Origin: JAVBQJ01 sp031549115
GTDB lineage: Bacteria > Verrucomicrobiota > Lentisphaeria > Victivallales > Victivallaceae
Assembly (NCBI GenBank): GCA_031549115.1
Contig: JAVBQJ010000020.1
Coordinates: forward strand, 1 to 53,084
Direction of reading: 5' to 3'
Length of the DNA stretch: 53,084 nucleotides
The stretch's first letter is position 1. Each line of letters starts with the position of its first letter. A program made the translations under genes and the position numbers. This document shows, piece after piece, positions 1 to 8,634 of the stretch. The notes under the pieces were generated by a model. The model was not told the origin of the DNA. It ran no database searches and worked only from the letters and a program-made list of their open reading frames with translations.

Positions 1-1
1 G

Positions 2-46
2 CGCAAATACGGCAAGTCGCCAAGTCATTTCCGGGAGCAATGGTAA
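2..46 (+). CDS. C-terminal end of an AraC-family regulator (truncated by window edge)
   Basis: Only the last 14 codons are present, reading RKYGKSPSHFREQW and then TAA at 44-46. The pattern (K/R)YG.SPS.FR is the typical end of the second helix-turn-helix of AraC/XylS regulators, where the fold closes just after a PxxYR/PxxFR element. The gene runs off the left edge, so its sensor domain is unseen. Its position upstream of a pseudopilin/glycosidase pair matches the AraC genes of two other cassettes in this window, which supports the call. The assignment rests on a very short stretch. Confidence 0.55.
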   Translation, partial: RKYGKSPSHFREQW

Positions 47-370
47 AGAATGTGGGGGACTCCTCGTCCCCCACACCCCCACGGCAGGGTCACAGGACCC
101 TGCACCTCTGCTCCAGATGCCTGCGGCATCTTCCGCGACCATTTTTTCAGAGGGGAGCGTCGGTTGCCGCGTCAGACCGGCCAGACCACCACAGAGCCGC
201 CCCACCTGCCGGCTGCGGCAAGCGGGCGCCTCCGGGGGAAACTCGTCGTTTCCCCCTGCTACCCCCTTCAGGACCTACGCCTGTCGTCGGCCCTACCACC
301 CCGGATATACAATGGCAGGTGACTGCGAGACTCCACATGATCCACACGTCTAACGCCAACCGCTAACCTG
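47..370 (+). repeat. Hairpin-rich intergenic repeat, family A copy 1
   Basis: The block begins directly after the stop of the AraC fragment. Perfect stems are visible at 52-60/66-74 (arm GTGGGGGAC), 85-91/96-102 (arm CAGGGTC), 115-121/125-131 (arm AGATGCC) and 234-242/248-256 (arm GGGGGAAAC). Much of it aligns with 49312-49568, including GCCGCGTCA, CCGGCCAGACCACCAC and the ATGCC hairpin. Open frames here follow the hairpins and do not resemble proteins. Confidence 0.7.
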
Positions 371-481
371 TGATCGCGCACGGGCCGGAGCGCCGGTCAG
401 GCGCGACCGTGCCGCTAGACATTGATTGCGCGAAGCCTCCCCCGGCGAACGGCGCGCTTCAGCGCGCTGAGGGGGTCGGAT

Positions 482-680
482 CTAAAAGCGCGGTAGCGTT
501 TTTAGGTCCGAAGAGAGTTTTTGCCGCCCAATGGCGGCAAAAAGGGGTAAGGCGAGCGCCGCTTGTGCGCCACGGGGGTGGGAGGGGCGGAGCCCCCGCG
601 GTTGCCGGGGCGCAATGCGGCCCCGCATACACCATCATAATCACCACACCCGAGACAACCACACCCGCGGCCCCACATTT
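482..680. repeat. Hairpin-rich intergenic repeat, family B copy 1
   Basis: Three ordered structures are shared with 27513-27715: an outer stem (482-491 with 496-505, one mismatch), an 11-base stem TTTTTGCCGCC at 518-528 with its complement at 533-543, and a stem CGGGGCGC at 606-613 with 617-625. The block from 595 to 650 is nearly identical to the second copy. Together with family A copy 1 it fills the roughly 720-base space before the first pseudopilin gene. I see no gene in it. Confidence 0.7.
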
Positions 681-767
681 TTACCGCCGTTGCGATTTCG
701 CCGACAATAATATGGAATTTTCGTCGTTAATAATAAAAACACGATATTTTATACCCGGGAGTTTATC

Positions 768-1439
768 ATGCCGCATAAAAATTTTACGCTCATAGAATTG
801 CTGGTTGTGATCGCGATCATCGCCATCCTGGCCGGGATGCTGCTTCCGGCGTTGGCCAAGGCGCGCCAGTCGGCGCAGGACATCACCTGCGTCAATAATT
901 TGCGCCAGCACGGGTTGAGCTTCGCGATGTACCAGAATGACAACAACGATGTTTTCCCGGTATGGTATTCGCAGTTGATTTACGACGATTACATTTCGAC
1001 CGAACGGGTTCTGCGCTGCCGCAGCGATAGCCAGAGCGGCGCCGCCAAAGATTGGAAGATGCACCCGTTGAATCAATACACCGAAGCTTACGACCGCCCC
1101 GGCAACGCCAACAGCCCCAACGGCGCCAACGGCGAAGACCCGGTGGAAAAGATCAGTTACTTCTACGAAATGACCAGCGCGCCGTGTTCCTGGTTCAAAG
1201 AAAATTCCGCCTATACCTGGCACCAGGTCAAGAGCACCTATTTGCGCAACGGCTATTACCCGGAATCCTCCGATCACGCCGAGGGCAAATCGGCGAGCCA
1301 TTACCCGATCGCCCGCTGCTTCTGGCACATCCGCAGCTCCGGTACGTTGGGCAGCGAATCGCTTCCGACTTTCAACGTGTCGCCCGAGGGCAATGTATTC
1401 AAGAGCAAGATGGAGTGGGAAAAGGGCATCCTGGAATGA
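768..1439 (+). CDS. Pseudopilin-like protein with prepilin N-terminal methylation motif (P1)
   Basis: This 223-residue protein opens with MPHKNFTLIELLVV. A short basic leader comes before the cleavage/methylation Phe, then Glu at mature position 5 and a hydrophobic helix of about 20 residues. That is the type IV pilin/type II secretion pseudopilin signature processed by a PilD-type peptidase. The rest (residues 35-223) is a variable globular part rich in Trp and Tyr, and it lacks the C-terminal H-X9-DG motif seen in some of the other copies. A GGGAG ribosome site lies 8 bases before the ATG. The stop codon overlaps the start of the downstream hydrolase (ATGA at 1436-1439), so translation is probably coupled. 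The exact role of such non-fibre pseudopilins is unknown; a secretion or surface-display role is inferred. Confidence 0.9.
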   Translation: MPHKNFTLIELLVVIAIIAILAGMLLPALAKARQSAQDITCVNNLRQHGLSFAMYQNDNNDVFPVWYSQLIYDDYISTERVLRCRSDSQSGAAKDWKMHPLNQYTEAYDRPGNANSPNGANGEDPVEKISYFYEMTSAPCSWFKENSAYTWHQVKSTYLRNGYYPESSDHAEGKSASHYPIARCFWHIRSSGTLGSESLPTFNVSPEGNVFKSKMEWEKGILE

Positions 1440-3775
1440 GGTCTCAAGTTCGTGCCGTTCTGGGGGCGGTCGCATTGCTGGCAACCGCCATTGTTTCGCA
1501 CGCGGAGGACGCGTGGATGATGGAAGCGCCGGGGGCGCTCCGGACCCGGTTGGAATCCGATGCCGACGGCTGGGTGACCTTCGACGCCGTCCAGCCCGGC
1601 GGCGGTGCCGTCTACCGGGAACCGGAGCGCGAAAGTTTCCGGCCGGATCCGACGTTCTGGAAACGTTTTCTGCGCCTCGATATCGCTTCTGCGCCGGATT
1701 CCGAGGTGCCGGCGGAGTTTTTTCTCTTCGTCAAGGACAAGGATGGCCTGTACTTTCAAAGTGTCAATTCGTTCACGCTGGCGCCCGGCGAAGAGAAAAC
1801 ATTCGAAATCGAGCTGTCCCGGGACGCCGGGGCGTGGCGGCCGGTCGGCCACCGCTGGGAGTGGAGTGCCTTGATGCAGGCCACCATCTTCAACGCCGGT
1901 ATCCAGCTCTCCGGCACCCGGGCCGGGAAGGTCCGTTTGCGCTGCCGCGATCTGTGCTTCGAGGAGGAGCGGATACAGAAGCCGTTGACCGTGAACAACT
2001 GGCAACTGCCCGATGCATTCCCGGCGCGGAAAAAATTCGAAAGCCGCTTCGACCTGAGCCGGGAGTACTTCAACGCCTTCGATCCCGATCTGGTCGCCGT
2101 GGACGCGCGTATCCACATGCCGAACGGCGAAAGCATCGAATTTCCCGCCTTTTTCGGGCAGGATTACCGGCGCGAAAGACACTTTTCCAGCGAGCGGATC
2201 GAACCGGTGGGACGGCCCTATTGGGCATTCCGCTTCACGCCGCCTGCGCCGGGGGAATACGCGGTCGAACTGCAAGTCACCGACCGGACCGGAAGCGAAC
2301 CGGAGGTCGTCACCACCCCGCCGCGCCGTTTCACCGTGTCGGAGTCGACCGAAAAGGGCTTCGTCCGGCTCGACGAACGCACCGGACATTTTTTCCGCTT
2401 CGACAATGGCGAACCGTTCTATCCGGTCGGGCTGAATATTCATACCAACATCGATTTGCGCAGCGAAGCCGTGTTCGGTTTTCCGCCGCAGAGCGACGAG
2501 GGCACCTACGATTACGATACCTATCTGGAAGCGGCCTCGGCGCACGGCATCAACACGGTGGAAATCTGGATGGCGGCATGGGCGTTCGCGTTGGAGTGGG
2601 ACAGCGCCCGCAGCGGCTATTACGGCATGGGCCGCTACAATCTCGGCAATGCCTGGCGCCTCGACCATATGATGGAGCGCGCCGACGAACTGGATATGTA
2701 CTATCACCTGAATCTCGACAATCACGGCAAAATGAGCAGCTTTTCCGACCAGGAGTGGCATGAAAATCCGCTCAACACGCAAGCCCCTTTCGCCGCCGCC
2801 AACGGCGCGGTGCTGGAGCTGCCCGGTCAGTTTTTCAACCACTCCAACGACGACAGTCCGGTCGCCCGTTACTACTGGAAGCGCAACCGCTACATCGCCG
2901 CCCGCTGGGGCGCCGAGCCGCGGATTTTCGGCATCGAATTCTGGAATGAAATCGATCTCACCAACGACTTCCGGGCGCATTACGAGGCCGGGCGCGCCCA
3001 GAGCTGGCATCTGGAAGCCGGACGGGTATTCCGGCAGCTGGATACCGGCAAGCACCTGCTGACCACCCATGTCTGCGGCGACTTCAACAACAACCGGCAC
3101 TACCGTAATTTGTGGGAGGGCCCGGCGCTCGATTATGTGGTCGGCGACGCCTATTACGACAGCAACGGACCGCGTTTGTTCATCGATTTGCTGAAAGAGC
3201 ACGCGGAGGCGATGAAAACATTCGACAAGCCCGCGGTCATCACCGAATTCGGCGGATCGGCGGCGGCCGGACCGCGGCAACGGGTGACGGCGGATCTGCA
3301 TTCGGGGCTCTGGGGCGCATTCTTCCTCGGACAGGCGGGAACGCCGTTCCTGTGGTGGCACGACTTCGTGCACCTGACCCGGCAGTACCGGCATTACGAC
3401 GGATTCGCCCGCTTTATCGACGGGATCGATCGCGGCGCGCCGGAGTGGCGGGAAGGGCGCTTCCAGGTCGCCGAAGGGGTCGAAGCGCTGGCATTCGGGA
3501 AAGAGGACGCCGGGTATGTGTGGATTTTTCGCCGGGACGCGATGTACTCGTATCCGGAAGAACCGGAGGCGGCGCCGGAAAATGCCGGTCTCGCCGTGGA
3601 ATGGGCGGAAACGCCGCTCGCTCCCGGCCGCTGGCGGGCCGACTTTTATCATACCGTCACCGGCGAGGCGATTGCAGGCCGGGAGGTGGATATCGCAGGC
3701 AATGTGCTGAATCTGCCGCTGCCGGATTTCCGGATCGACCTCGCGGTCAAACTCACCCGGGTGCCGCAACCATGA
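1436..3775 (+). CDS. Secreted clan GH-A glycoside hydrolase with DUF5060-like domain
   Basis: The protein has 779 residues. Its start is the ATG overlapping the P1 stop codon; the open frame extends further upstream, but only this start yields a signal peptide (MRSQVRAVLGAVALLATAIVSHA, residues 1-23). Residues about 25-160 look like a carbohydrate-binding jelly-roll and 165-300 like the Ig-type DUF5060 domain that precedes TIM-barrel glycosidases. The barrel follows, with WNE placing a likely acid/base at Glu505 and ITEFGG placing a likely nucleophile at Glu604. Spacing and motifs fit a retaining clan GH-A enzyme. The substrate cannot be read from the sequence. The stop overlaps the next start (ATGA), which gives a three-gene unit. 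Confidence 0.8.
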   Translation: MRSQVRAVLGAVALLATAIVSHAEDAWMMEAPGALRTRLESDADGWVTFDAVQPGGGAVYREPERESFRPDPTFWKRFLRLDIASAPDSEVPAEFFLFVKDKDGLYFQSVNSFTLAPGEEKTFEIELSRDAGAWRPVGHRWEWSALMQATIFNAGIQLSGTRAGKVRLRCRDLCFEEERIQKPLTVNNWQLPDAFPARKKFESRFDLSREYFNAFDPDLVAVDARIHMPNGESIEFPAFFGQDYRRERHFSSERIEPVGRPYWAFRFTPPAPGEYAVELQVTDRTGSEPEVVTTPPRRFTVSESTEKGFVRLDERTGHFFRFDNGEPFYPVGLNIHTNIDLRSEAVFGFPPQSDEGTYDYDTYLEAASAHGINTVEIWMAAWAFALEWDSARSGYYGMGRYNLGNAWRLDHMMERADELDMYYHLNLDNHGKMSSFSDQEWHENPLNTQAPFAAANGAVLELPGQFFNHSNDDSPVARYYWKRNRYIAARWGAEPRIFGIEFWNEIDLTNDFRAHYEAGRAQSWHLEAGRVFRQLDTGKHLLTTHVCGDFNNNRHYRNLWEGPALDYVVGDAYYDSNGPRLFIDLLKEHAEAMKTFDKPAVITEFGGSAAAGPRQRVTADLHSGLWGAFFLGQAGTPFLWWHDFVHLTRQYRHYDGFARFIDGIDRGAPEWREGRFQVAEGVEALAFGKEDAGYVWIFRRDAMYSYPEEPEAAPENAGLAVEWAETPLAPGRWRADFYHTVTGEAIAGREVDIAGNVLNLPLPDFRIDLAVKLTRVPQP

Positions 3776-5133
3776 AAATCATCGTTTTTCTTTTTTCCAT
3801 TCTGTGGGCCGCCGCAGCGGCGGCCTTCACCGTCGAAGCCGAATGGCGGGGCGATCTTTTTGTCGCCAAACACCGGATTTACCGCCTGGAGCATTACCGT
3901 CTGGCGTCCGATCCGGCGGTGGAAGGCATCTGGCGCCTGAACGGGCAGGAGATCGGGCGCGGCACGGAGATCACGCTGGCCCGTCCGGTGGACGCGCCGG
4001 CGCCGGAGGTGTGCGATGCCGCCGACCCGGAAGCCGGATGGATTTCCGTCACGCCGCCGCAGCCGGACGGCGGCAAGCGCCCCTATGATTGCGATGTGGC
4101 GCTGCGCTGGTTTGTCCCCGAGCTGTTGTACGACGATGAACTCCGCGATTTCGACTGGGAGGTCGCCACCAAATTACCGGCGCCGTGCCGCTACCGGATC
4201 ACCGTCACCCCCGACCGTGACAACGCTTTGTTTCCGGCGCAAACGCTGGAGCTGGAACTTCAGGGGCATCATCCCGACGACCGCTTCGGCGCCGGTGAAT
4301 ACCGCAAAAGCCGGGTGTGGCTGCACGGGAAGGAGTTGCTGCAGCCGTTGACGGTGGAGTGGGTGGTAGCGATTCCGGGGCTGGAATTGTGCCGGGAACG
4401 TCTGCGCTTCGTGCCGGCGGAAATGCTGCCGGAATTGACCGCCGGGGAGGACGGGCACTGGTACGACGAATCCGGCACCCGGATCATCCCGGTGCTGCAC
4501 CGGAAGATATTGTCGGAGCAGCGGACGCTGGAATTGGCCAGGAGCGTCGGCCGCAGCGCTCTCTCCAAGCGGCGGGTTCTGGTGTTGAGCGAGGAATTCG
4601 GCTCCGCTCCGGCGCAGATGTTCGGCCCGGAGTTGCGCGATGCCTTGATCGCAAGCAATTACGAACTCATCTTCGTCCCGTGGTTTCCCGGCCCGGGGGA
4701 GGGGGAGGAGTGGGGGCAGGCCCTGCCGCGGGCATTGGAGGCGCTCCGCTCCCACCCGGCCGATCAGGTGGTGATCGTCCCGCCCGGCAACGGACGGCGT
4801 CCCCGTCTGCGTTCGGATGAGGAGTGGGTGCGTCTGACCGATCTGTTGCTGCATGCGGCTTGGGCGCAGCCCGAAGTCAAGCGGGTGATTCTGACGACTC
4901 CCTTGTTCGATCCGGCCGCGCCGGAGTCGACCGGCTACACCGCGGGGTTGCGGCAGCTGCTGCGCGGCACGGATGCGGAGCTCTTCGAGTTCGCCGCCCG
5001 CTTCGAGTCCCTGCCGGGGTGGCGCGACCGCTATCGTCCGGCCCCCGGCAACACGGCCGAATACCATTCGTCGCCGTCCCTGGCCGCCAAAGAGCTGGCC
5101 CGGCTGCTGGCCCGCGCCGTCACCGGCTGGTGA
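3772..5133 (+). CDS. Secreted protein of unknown function
   Basis: This is a 453-residue protein starting at the ATG that overlaps the glycosidase stop. A signal peptide (MKIIVFLFSILWAAAAAAF) is followed by about 220 residues that look all-beta. The C-terminal half (from about residue 255) begins RRVLVLSEEFG and alternates beta strands with helices. It also holds a VIVPPGNGRRPR segment and a late EYHSSPSLAAKELARLLA segment, reminiscent of an SGNH-hydrolase-like Rossmann fold. I cannot assign a catalytic triad. Coupling to the glycosidase suggests work on the same glycan. Its 3' end overlaps that of the convergent AraC gene by 14 bases. Confidence 0.65.
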   Translation: MKIIVFLFSILWAAAAAAFTVEAEWRGDLFVAKHRIYRLEHYRLASDPAVEGIWRLNGQEIGRGTEITLARPVDAPAPEVCDAADPEAGWISVTPPQPDGGKRPYDCDVALRWFVPELLYDDELRDFDWEVATKLPAPCRYRITVTPDRDNALFPAQTLELELQGHHPDDRFGAGEYRKSRVWLHGKELLQPLTVEWVVAIPGLELCRERLRFVPAEMLPELTAGEDGHWYDESGTRIIPVLHRKILSEQRTLELARSVGRSALSKRRVLVLSEEFGSAPAQMFGPELRDALIASNYELIFVPWFPGPGEGEEWGQALPRALEALRSHPADQVVIVPPGNGRRPRLRSDEEWVRLTDLLLHAAWAQPEVKRVILTTPLFDPAAPESTGYTAGLRQLLRGTDAELFEFAARFESLPGWRDRYRPAPGNTAEYHSSPSLAAKELARLLARAVTGW

Positions 5134-5998
5134 GTGTTCCGGCGGTATGCCGGTACTGGGTCGGCGTCTGGCGCATCAGCGCGGAGAAGCGGCGGGAAAA
5201 GTGATACGCGTCCCGGTAGCCGACCGTTCTAGCCACCGCGGCAATCGACAGGTCGCTCCCGGCCAGCAATTTGGCCGCATGGTTGAGCTTCAGGCGGTCG
5301 ATGTATTCCTTCGGCGTCGTGCGCAGCCGCTCCCGGAACAAGGTCCGCAAATAGTTTTCGCTGATATTGCAGAAGGCGGCCATTTCCGCCACCGTCCACC
5401 AATGTTGCGATTGCCGGTTCAGCTCTTCGAGCAGCAGCGTCAACGGATGAGGCCGCAGCGGCACTTGCTGCAGCCGGTCGGCATTCCCCAGCTCCACCAG
5501 CAATGAATAGAGCATTGCATGCGCCGCGAAAACCGAGGCCGTCGTCTGTCGCCGCAGCTGTTGAATGATCAGCGAAAGCCGCCGCTCGCGCCCGAAGTGC
5601 AGCAGTTGATTGCGCAGAATGCCGTTCCGGCGCAGCACATCCGCCAACGGACCGATGAAGCAGATGCTGTCCTCCACATAGACGCCTTCGAGACAGCCGT
5701 AGCTTTGCGGATAACCGGGCATGGCGCAGATCAGATCACCGGGCTTCAAAGGCACAACCTCCGGTATGCCTTCCAAATCGTAATACCCCTGGCCGTCGAT
5801 CAGATGCGACAGACAATAGTAATTGAAATTACGCATCGGATAGGGTTGTTTGCGCGGCGGCTCCGGCACTTGGTCAAAATAACTGATGATCGCCAGACCG
5901 GACTCCTGAAGCTGCCGGTTCAGCGGTTTCGCTATCGGTTGATAGTTCATATCGCCGGCGATGTGTTTTTCGAGGTCGTATTGTTGTGAAATATCCAT
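5120..5998 (-). CDS. AraC-family transcriptional regulator
   Basis: The protein has 292 residues. The N-terminal half (about 40-130) looks like a cupin-type ligand pocket (YDLEGIPEVVPLKPGDL). Residues about 198-285 hold the two helix-turn-helix motifs, from TVAEMAAFCNISENYLRTLF to VARTVGYRDAYHFSRRF, ending in TPTQYR. It is transcribed away from pseudopilin P2 across a 98-base divergent spacer, so it most likely controls that cassette and senses the sugar it releases. GGAG lies before the ATG at 5998. Confidence 0.85.
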   Translation of the reverse strand: MDISQQYDLEKHIAGDMNYQPIAKPLNRQLQESGLAIISYFDQVPEPPRKQPYPMRNFNYYCLSHLIDGQGYYDLEGIPEVVPLKPGDLICAMPGYPQSYGCLEGVYVEDSICFIGPLADVLRRNGILRNQLLHFGRERRLSLIIQQLRRQTTASVFAAHAMLYSLLVELGNADRLQQVPLRPHPLTLLLEELNRQSQHWWTVAEMAAFCNISENYLRTLFRERLRTTPKEYIDRLKLNHAAKLLAGSDLSIAAVARTVGYRDAYHFSRRFSALMRQTPTQYRHTAGTLTSR

Positions 5999-6017
5999 TT
6001 CATTCCACTCCGATTCC

Positions 6018-6026
6018 TGCTATAAT
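6018..6026 (+). promoter_or_regulatory. Extended -10 promoter element for the P2 cassette
   Basis: TGCTATAAT at 6018-6026 is an extended -10 box. The -35 region (TTTCAT, 5998-6003, spacer 17) is weak and overlaps the start codon of the divergent AraC gene. That is typical of an activator-dependent promoter, which fits an AraC activator encoded next door. Confidence 0.5.
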
Positions 6027-6096
6027 ATGGAAAGATACATTGTTAACATATCCAGAACACCGTGAAAAGTCAAATCGAAAACGACAAGGAGAGACG

Positions 6097-6819
6097 ATGA
6101 AAATTCCGGAAAAACGGCAGAAAAACTTCACACTCATAGAGCTCCTGGTAGTGATTGCGATCATCGCCATCCTCGCCAGCATGCTCTTGCCGGCGCTGTC
6201 CAAGGCGCGCGCCGCCGCGCAGGCGGTCAAATGCATCTCCAACCTCAAGCAGCTCGGTCTCGGAACGGCGATCTACACCGGCGACAACAATGATGACATG
6301 CCGCCGGCGTTTACCAACTATTATTATGTATTGCGCGGCGTCGGCTCTCAAGTTCTGGCCAACTTCTGGCTGGATGCGATTCTGCCCTATATCGGCGGAG
6401 CCGCAACCGGGCCGGAGTGTTTTTCGGGTGACAACTACCGCTTCCCCGGCGTTCTGTTGTGTCCGTCGAACACCCCGGCGCACAAGATCGGAACGCAGGA
6501 AGCATTGAATTATTACTACAACCAGCGCATCGGCGGCGATGCTGCCGCGGGTTATGAAAACCGAAAAATCTCCAGTTGTCCCGCTCCAAGCCAGACGGTA
6601 TACATGGTGGACGCCAGGTGTACCGGGACGTACCATAGCGACACCTATCCGCTTTTCGATACTTCCGGCGATGCCGGCAACTGGTCTTACTGGATGCCGA
6701 GCCTGCATAATCGCCGGGACAATGCCTTGCGCGTCGACGGCAGCGCCGCCGCCACTGATTTCTCCGGGGAATCCGTCGGCAACATGAACCGTTACCTGGG
6801 ATTGACCGATTGGAAATGA
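6097..6819 (+). CDS. Pseudopilin-like protein with H-X9-DG motif (P2)
   Basis: The protein has 240 residues. The start at 6097 is chosen because AAGGAGAG lies just upstream; the frame stays open further back. The leader MKIPEKRQKN is basic and is followed by FTLIELLVVIAIIAIL and an ALSKARAAAQ helix. The C-terminal part carries LHNRRDNALRVDG, a clear H-X9-DG motif of the prepilin-processing-associated family common in Lentisphaerota and Planctomycetota. The stop overlaps the start of the GH123-like gene (ATGA at 6816-6819). Confidence 0.9.
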   Translation: MKIPEKRQKNFTLIELLVVIAIIAILASMLLPALSKARAAAQAVKCISNLKQLGLGTAIYTGDNNDDMPPAFTNYYYVLRGVGSQVLANFWLDAILPYIGGAATGPECFSGDNYRFPGVLLCPSNTPAHKIGTQEALNYYYNQRIGGDAAAGYENRKISSCPAPSQTVYMVDARCTGTYHSDTYPLFDTSGDAGNWSYWMPSLHNRRDNALRVDGSAAATDFSGESVGNMNRYLGLTDWK

Positions 6820-8600
6820 AGATGCGAAATTACATCATAAGCGCCGCCCTGTTCGTTCTGTGCGGCGCATCGGCCGCAGCGGAAACGCCATTGCAGCTCT
6901 ATGCCGCAGGGGCCACGGTTTCGAAGCGCATCCTGCCGGACACGCCGTTGGAGCAAAAAGCCGAACAACTGCGCCTGACCGCCACCCCCGGCGAATACGA
7001 ACCGGTATCCTGGGTGGTCCGTTCCGAAGCCGCGATTCCCGCCCTGAGCATCGAAGTGACGCCGCTGCGCTCCGCCGACGGCGCCGAGATCGCCGCCGAT
7101 CGCTGCGATGTCAAAGTGGTGAAGTGCTGGTACCAGGCCGGTACCGCGGATGGACTTTCTCCGCTCCCCGATGCGATAGCGCAGGCCAAGGACCGGCGTG
7201 TCCTGGTCCCGGAGCTGCTGCTGCACGACGACGGGCTGGTATTCGTCGAGCCCGCCATCCAGCGCAATTTCCTGCGCTTGCGTTTTCCGGAGTCGGACCG
7301 CTATTGGGATGTGTCGGATAGTATCACCGACGATACGATGTGGGTGAATCCGTATCCGGCCGCGCAATATCCGGTCGCCGATGCGCCGGCGCTGCTGCCG
7401 TTCGATCTGGCGGCCGCCGCCAACCGGCAATTATGGCTGACGGTCCACGTGCCGGAAGACGCCGCGGCGGGCGAATATGCCGGTACGGTGCGGATGAGCT
7501 CCGCCGGGAAGCTGTTGGCGGAGCTGCCGCTGCATGTGACCGTGCTGCCGTTCCGCCTGGACGATCCGCATACGAACTACGACCCCGACCGGGAATTCGT
7601 TTCGACGATCTACTATCTGACCATTGCCAAGGCGGCGCACCAGGACAACTTGAACCTCTACCACCGGAGTCTGGCGCAGTACGAAGCCGAATTGCGCAAC
7701 CTCATCGCCCATGGGGTCACCACCCCCGCCATCAACCAGTTGGCGGAGATGCACCGGTTCGACGAGGCTGAGTTCGCCGATCTGACCGAAGTGCTGCAAG
7801 TTCGCCGCAAGCTCGGATTGGCTTCGCAGCCGGTTTTCCTGATCGGGATGCACAACCTCAATTACGAGGACAGCATCGCCGCGGACGCCGCCGGGTTGAA
7901 GCAGCTTCAGGACCGCGCCCGGCAGATCATCGCCGCCGTACAGGAAAATCTCGGCCACTCCGACGTCTATTTTTACGGGCTGGACGAAGCGCGCACCGAA
8001 GCGCTGCTCAAAGGACAAGTGCCGTTCTGGCAGGCATTGCAGGCCATCGGCGGCAAGGTTTGGGTTTCCGGCTACAAACCCGTCGACGTTCCCCCCGGCA
8101 ACTTCGCCCACGTCGGCAAGGATCTGGATGTGCTGGCCTGCGCCAATGCGCCCGAACGGGAAGAATCCGCCAAATGGCACAGCGAAAATCACCGGATCTT
8201 CAACTACGCCAACCCGCAGGTCGGACTGGAAGACGCCGGAATCTATCGCCGCAACTTCGGTCTGCTGCTCTATCTGGCCAACTATGACGGCGCCGCCAAC
8301 TTCTGTTATTCGAGCCCGTTCGGCAATCCGTGGAACGATTTCGATCACACCCACTGGCGCGACCACAGCTTCGTCTACCCCACCGTGGATGGCGTCATCG
8401 ATACGGTGCAATGGGAGGGGTACCGCGAAGGCATCGACGATATCCGTTACGCCAGCACTTTGCGCCGGAAAATCCGCAACAGCGCCAAGCCGGAAGCCGC
8501 CGCGGCGGCGGCATGGCTGGATCAACTTGAAATCACCCCCGACAGCGATATGGACGCGATCCGCAGTCAGATGATTTCGTGGATTCTGGCGTTGCAATAA
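6816..8600 (+). CDS. Secreted DUF4091 / GH123-like glycoside hydrolase
   Basis: This 594-residue protein starts at the ATG overlapping the P2 stop; a second ATG two codons later is possible. A signal peptide (ISAALFVLCGASAAA) leads to a beta-sandwich domain (about 30-240: TPGEYEPVSWVVRSEA, LWLTVHVPEDAAAGEYAGTV). A TIM barrel follows, where FYGLDEAR gives an Asp390-Glu391 pair, and YREGIDDIRY closes the barrel as in DUF4091 proteins. In GH123 such an Asp-Glu pair supports substrate-assisted removal of N-acetylgalactosamine. Activity on GalNAc glycans such as mucin or glycosphingolipid is plausible but not shown. Confidence 0.8.
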   Translation: MKMRNYIISAALFVLCGASAAAETPLQLYAAGATVSKRILPDTPLEQKAEQLRLTATPGEYEPVSWVVRSEAAIPALSIEVTPLRSADGAEIAADRCDVKVVKCWYQAGTADGLSPLPDAIAQAKDRRVLVPELLLHDDGLVFVEPAIQRNFLRLRFPESDRYWDVSDSITDDTMWVNPYPAAQYPVADAPALLPFDLAAAANRQLWLTVHVPEDAAAGEYAGTVRMSSAGKLLAELPLHVTVLPFRLDDPHTNYDPDREFVSTIYYLTIAKAAHQDNLNLYHRSLAQYEAELRNLIAHGVTTPAINQLAEMHRFDEAEFADLTEVLQVRRKLGLASQPVFLIGMHNLNYEDSIAADAAGLKQLQDRARQIIAAVQENLGHSDVYFYGLDEARTEALLKGQVPFWQALQAIGGKVWVSGYKPVDVPPGNFAHVGKDLDVLACANAPEREESAKWHSENHRIFNYANPQVGLEDAGIYRRNFGLLLYLANYDGAANFCYSSPFGNPWNDFDHTHWRDHSFVYPTVDGVIDTVQWEGYREGIDDIRYASTLRRKIRNSAKPEAAAAAAWLDQLEITPDSDMDAIRSQMISWILALQ

Positions 8601-8608
8601 ATATGTCC

Positions 8609-8633
8609 GGGAAGCCGCTGAAAACGGCTTCCC
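8609..8633. terminator. Hairpin between convergent genes
   Basis: A perfect 9-base stem (GGGAAGCCG at 8609-8617 with 8625-8633) sits between the ends of the GH123-like gene and the AEC permease gene. Neither side has a strong T run, so it may be a weak bidirectional terminator or only an end-protecting hairpin. Confidence 0.4.
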
Positions 8634-8634
8634 G

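Noticed and set aside
370..795. A 141-codon open frame in the leading repeat region
   Set aside because: It lies over hairpins of families A and B, has no ribosome site and its sequence follows the repeats.
1301..3769. An 822-codon open frame on the minus strand
   Set aside because: It is the antisense image of the glycosidase gene, which has a signal peptide, DUF5060-like domain and catalytic motifs. Long antisense frames are common in GC-rich DNA.
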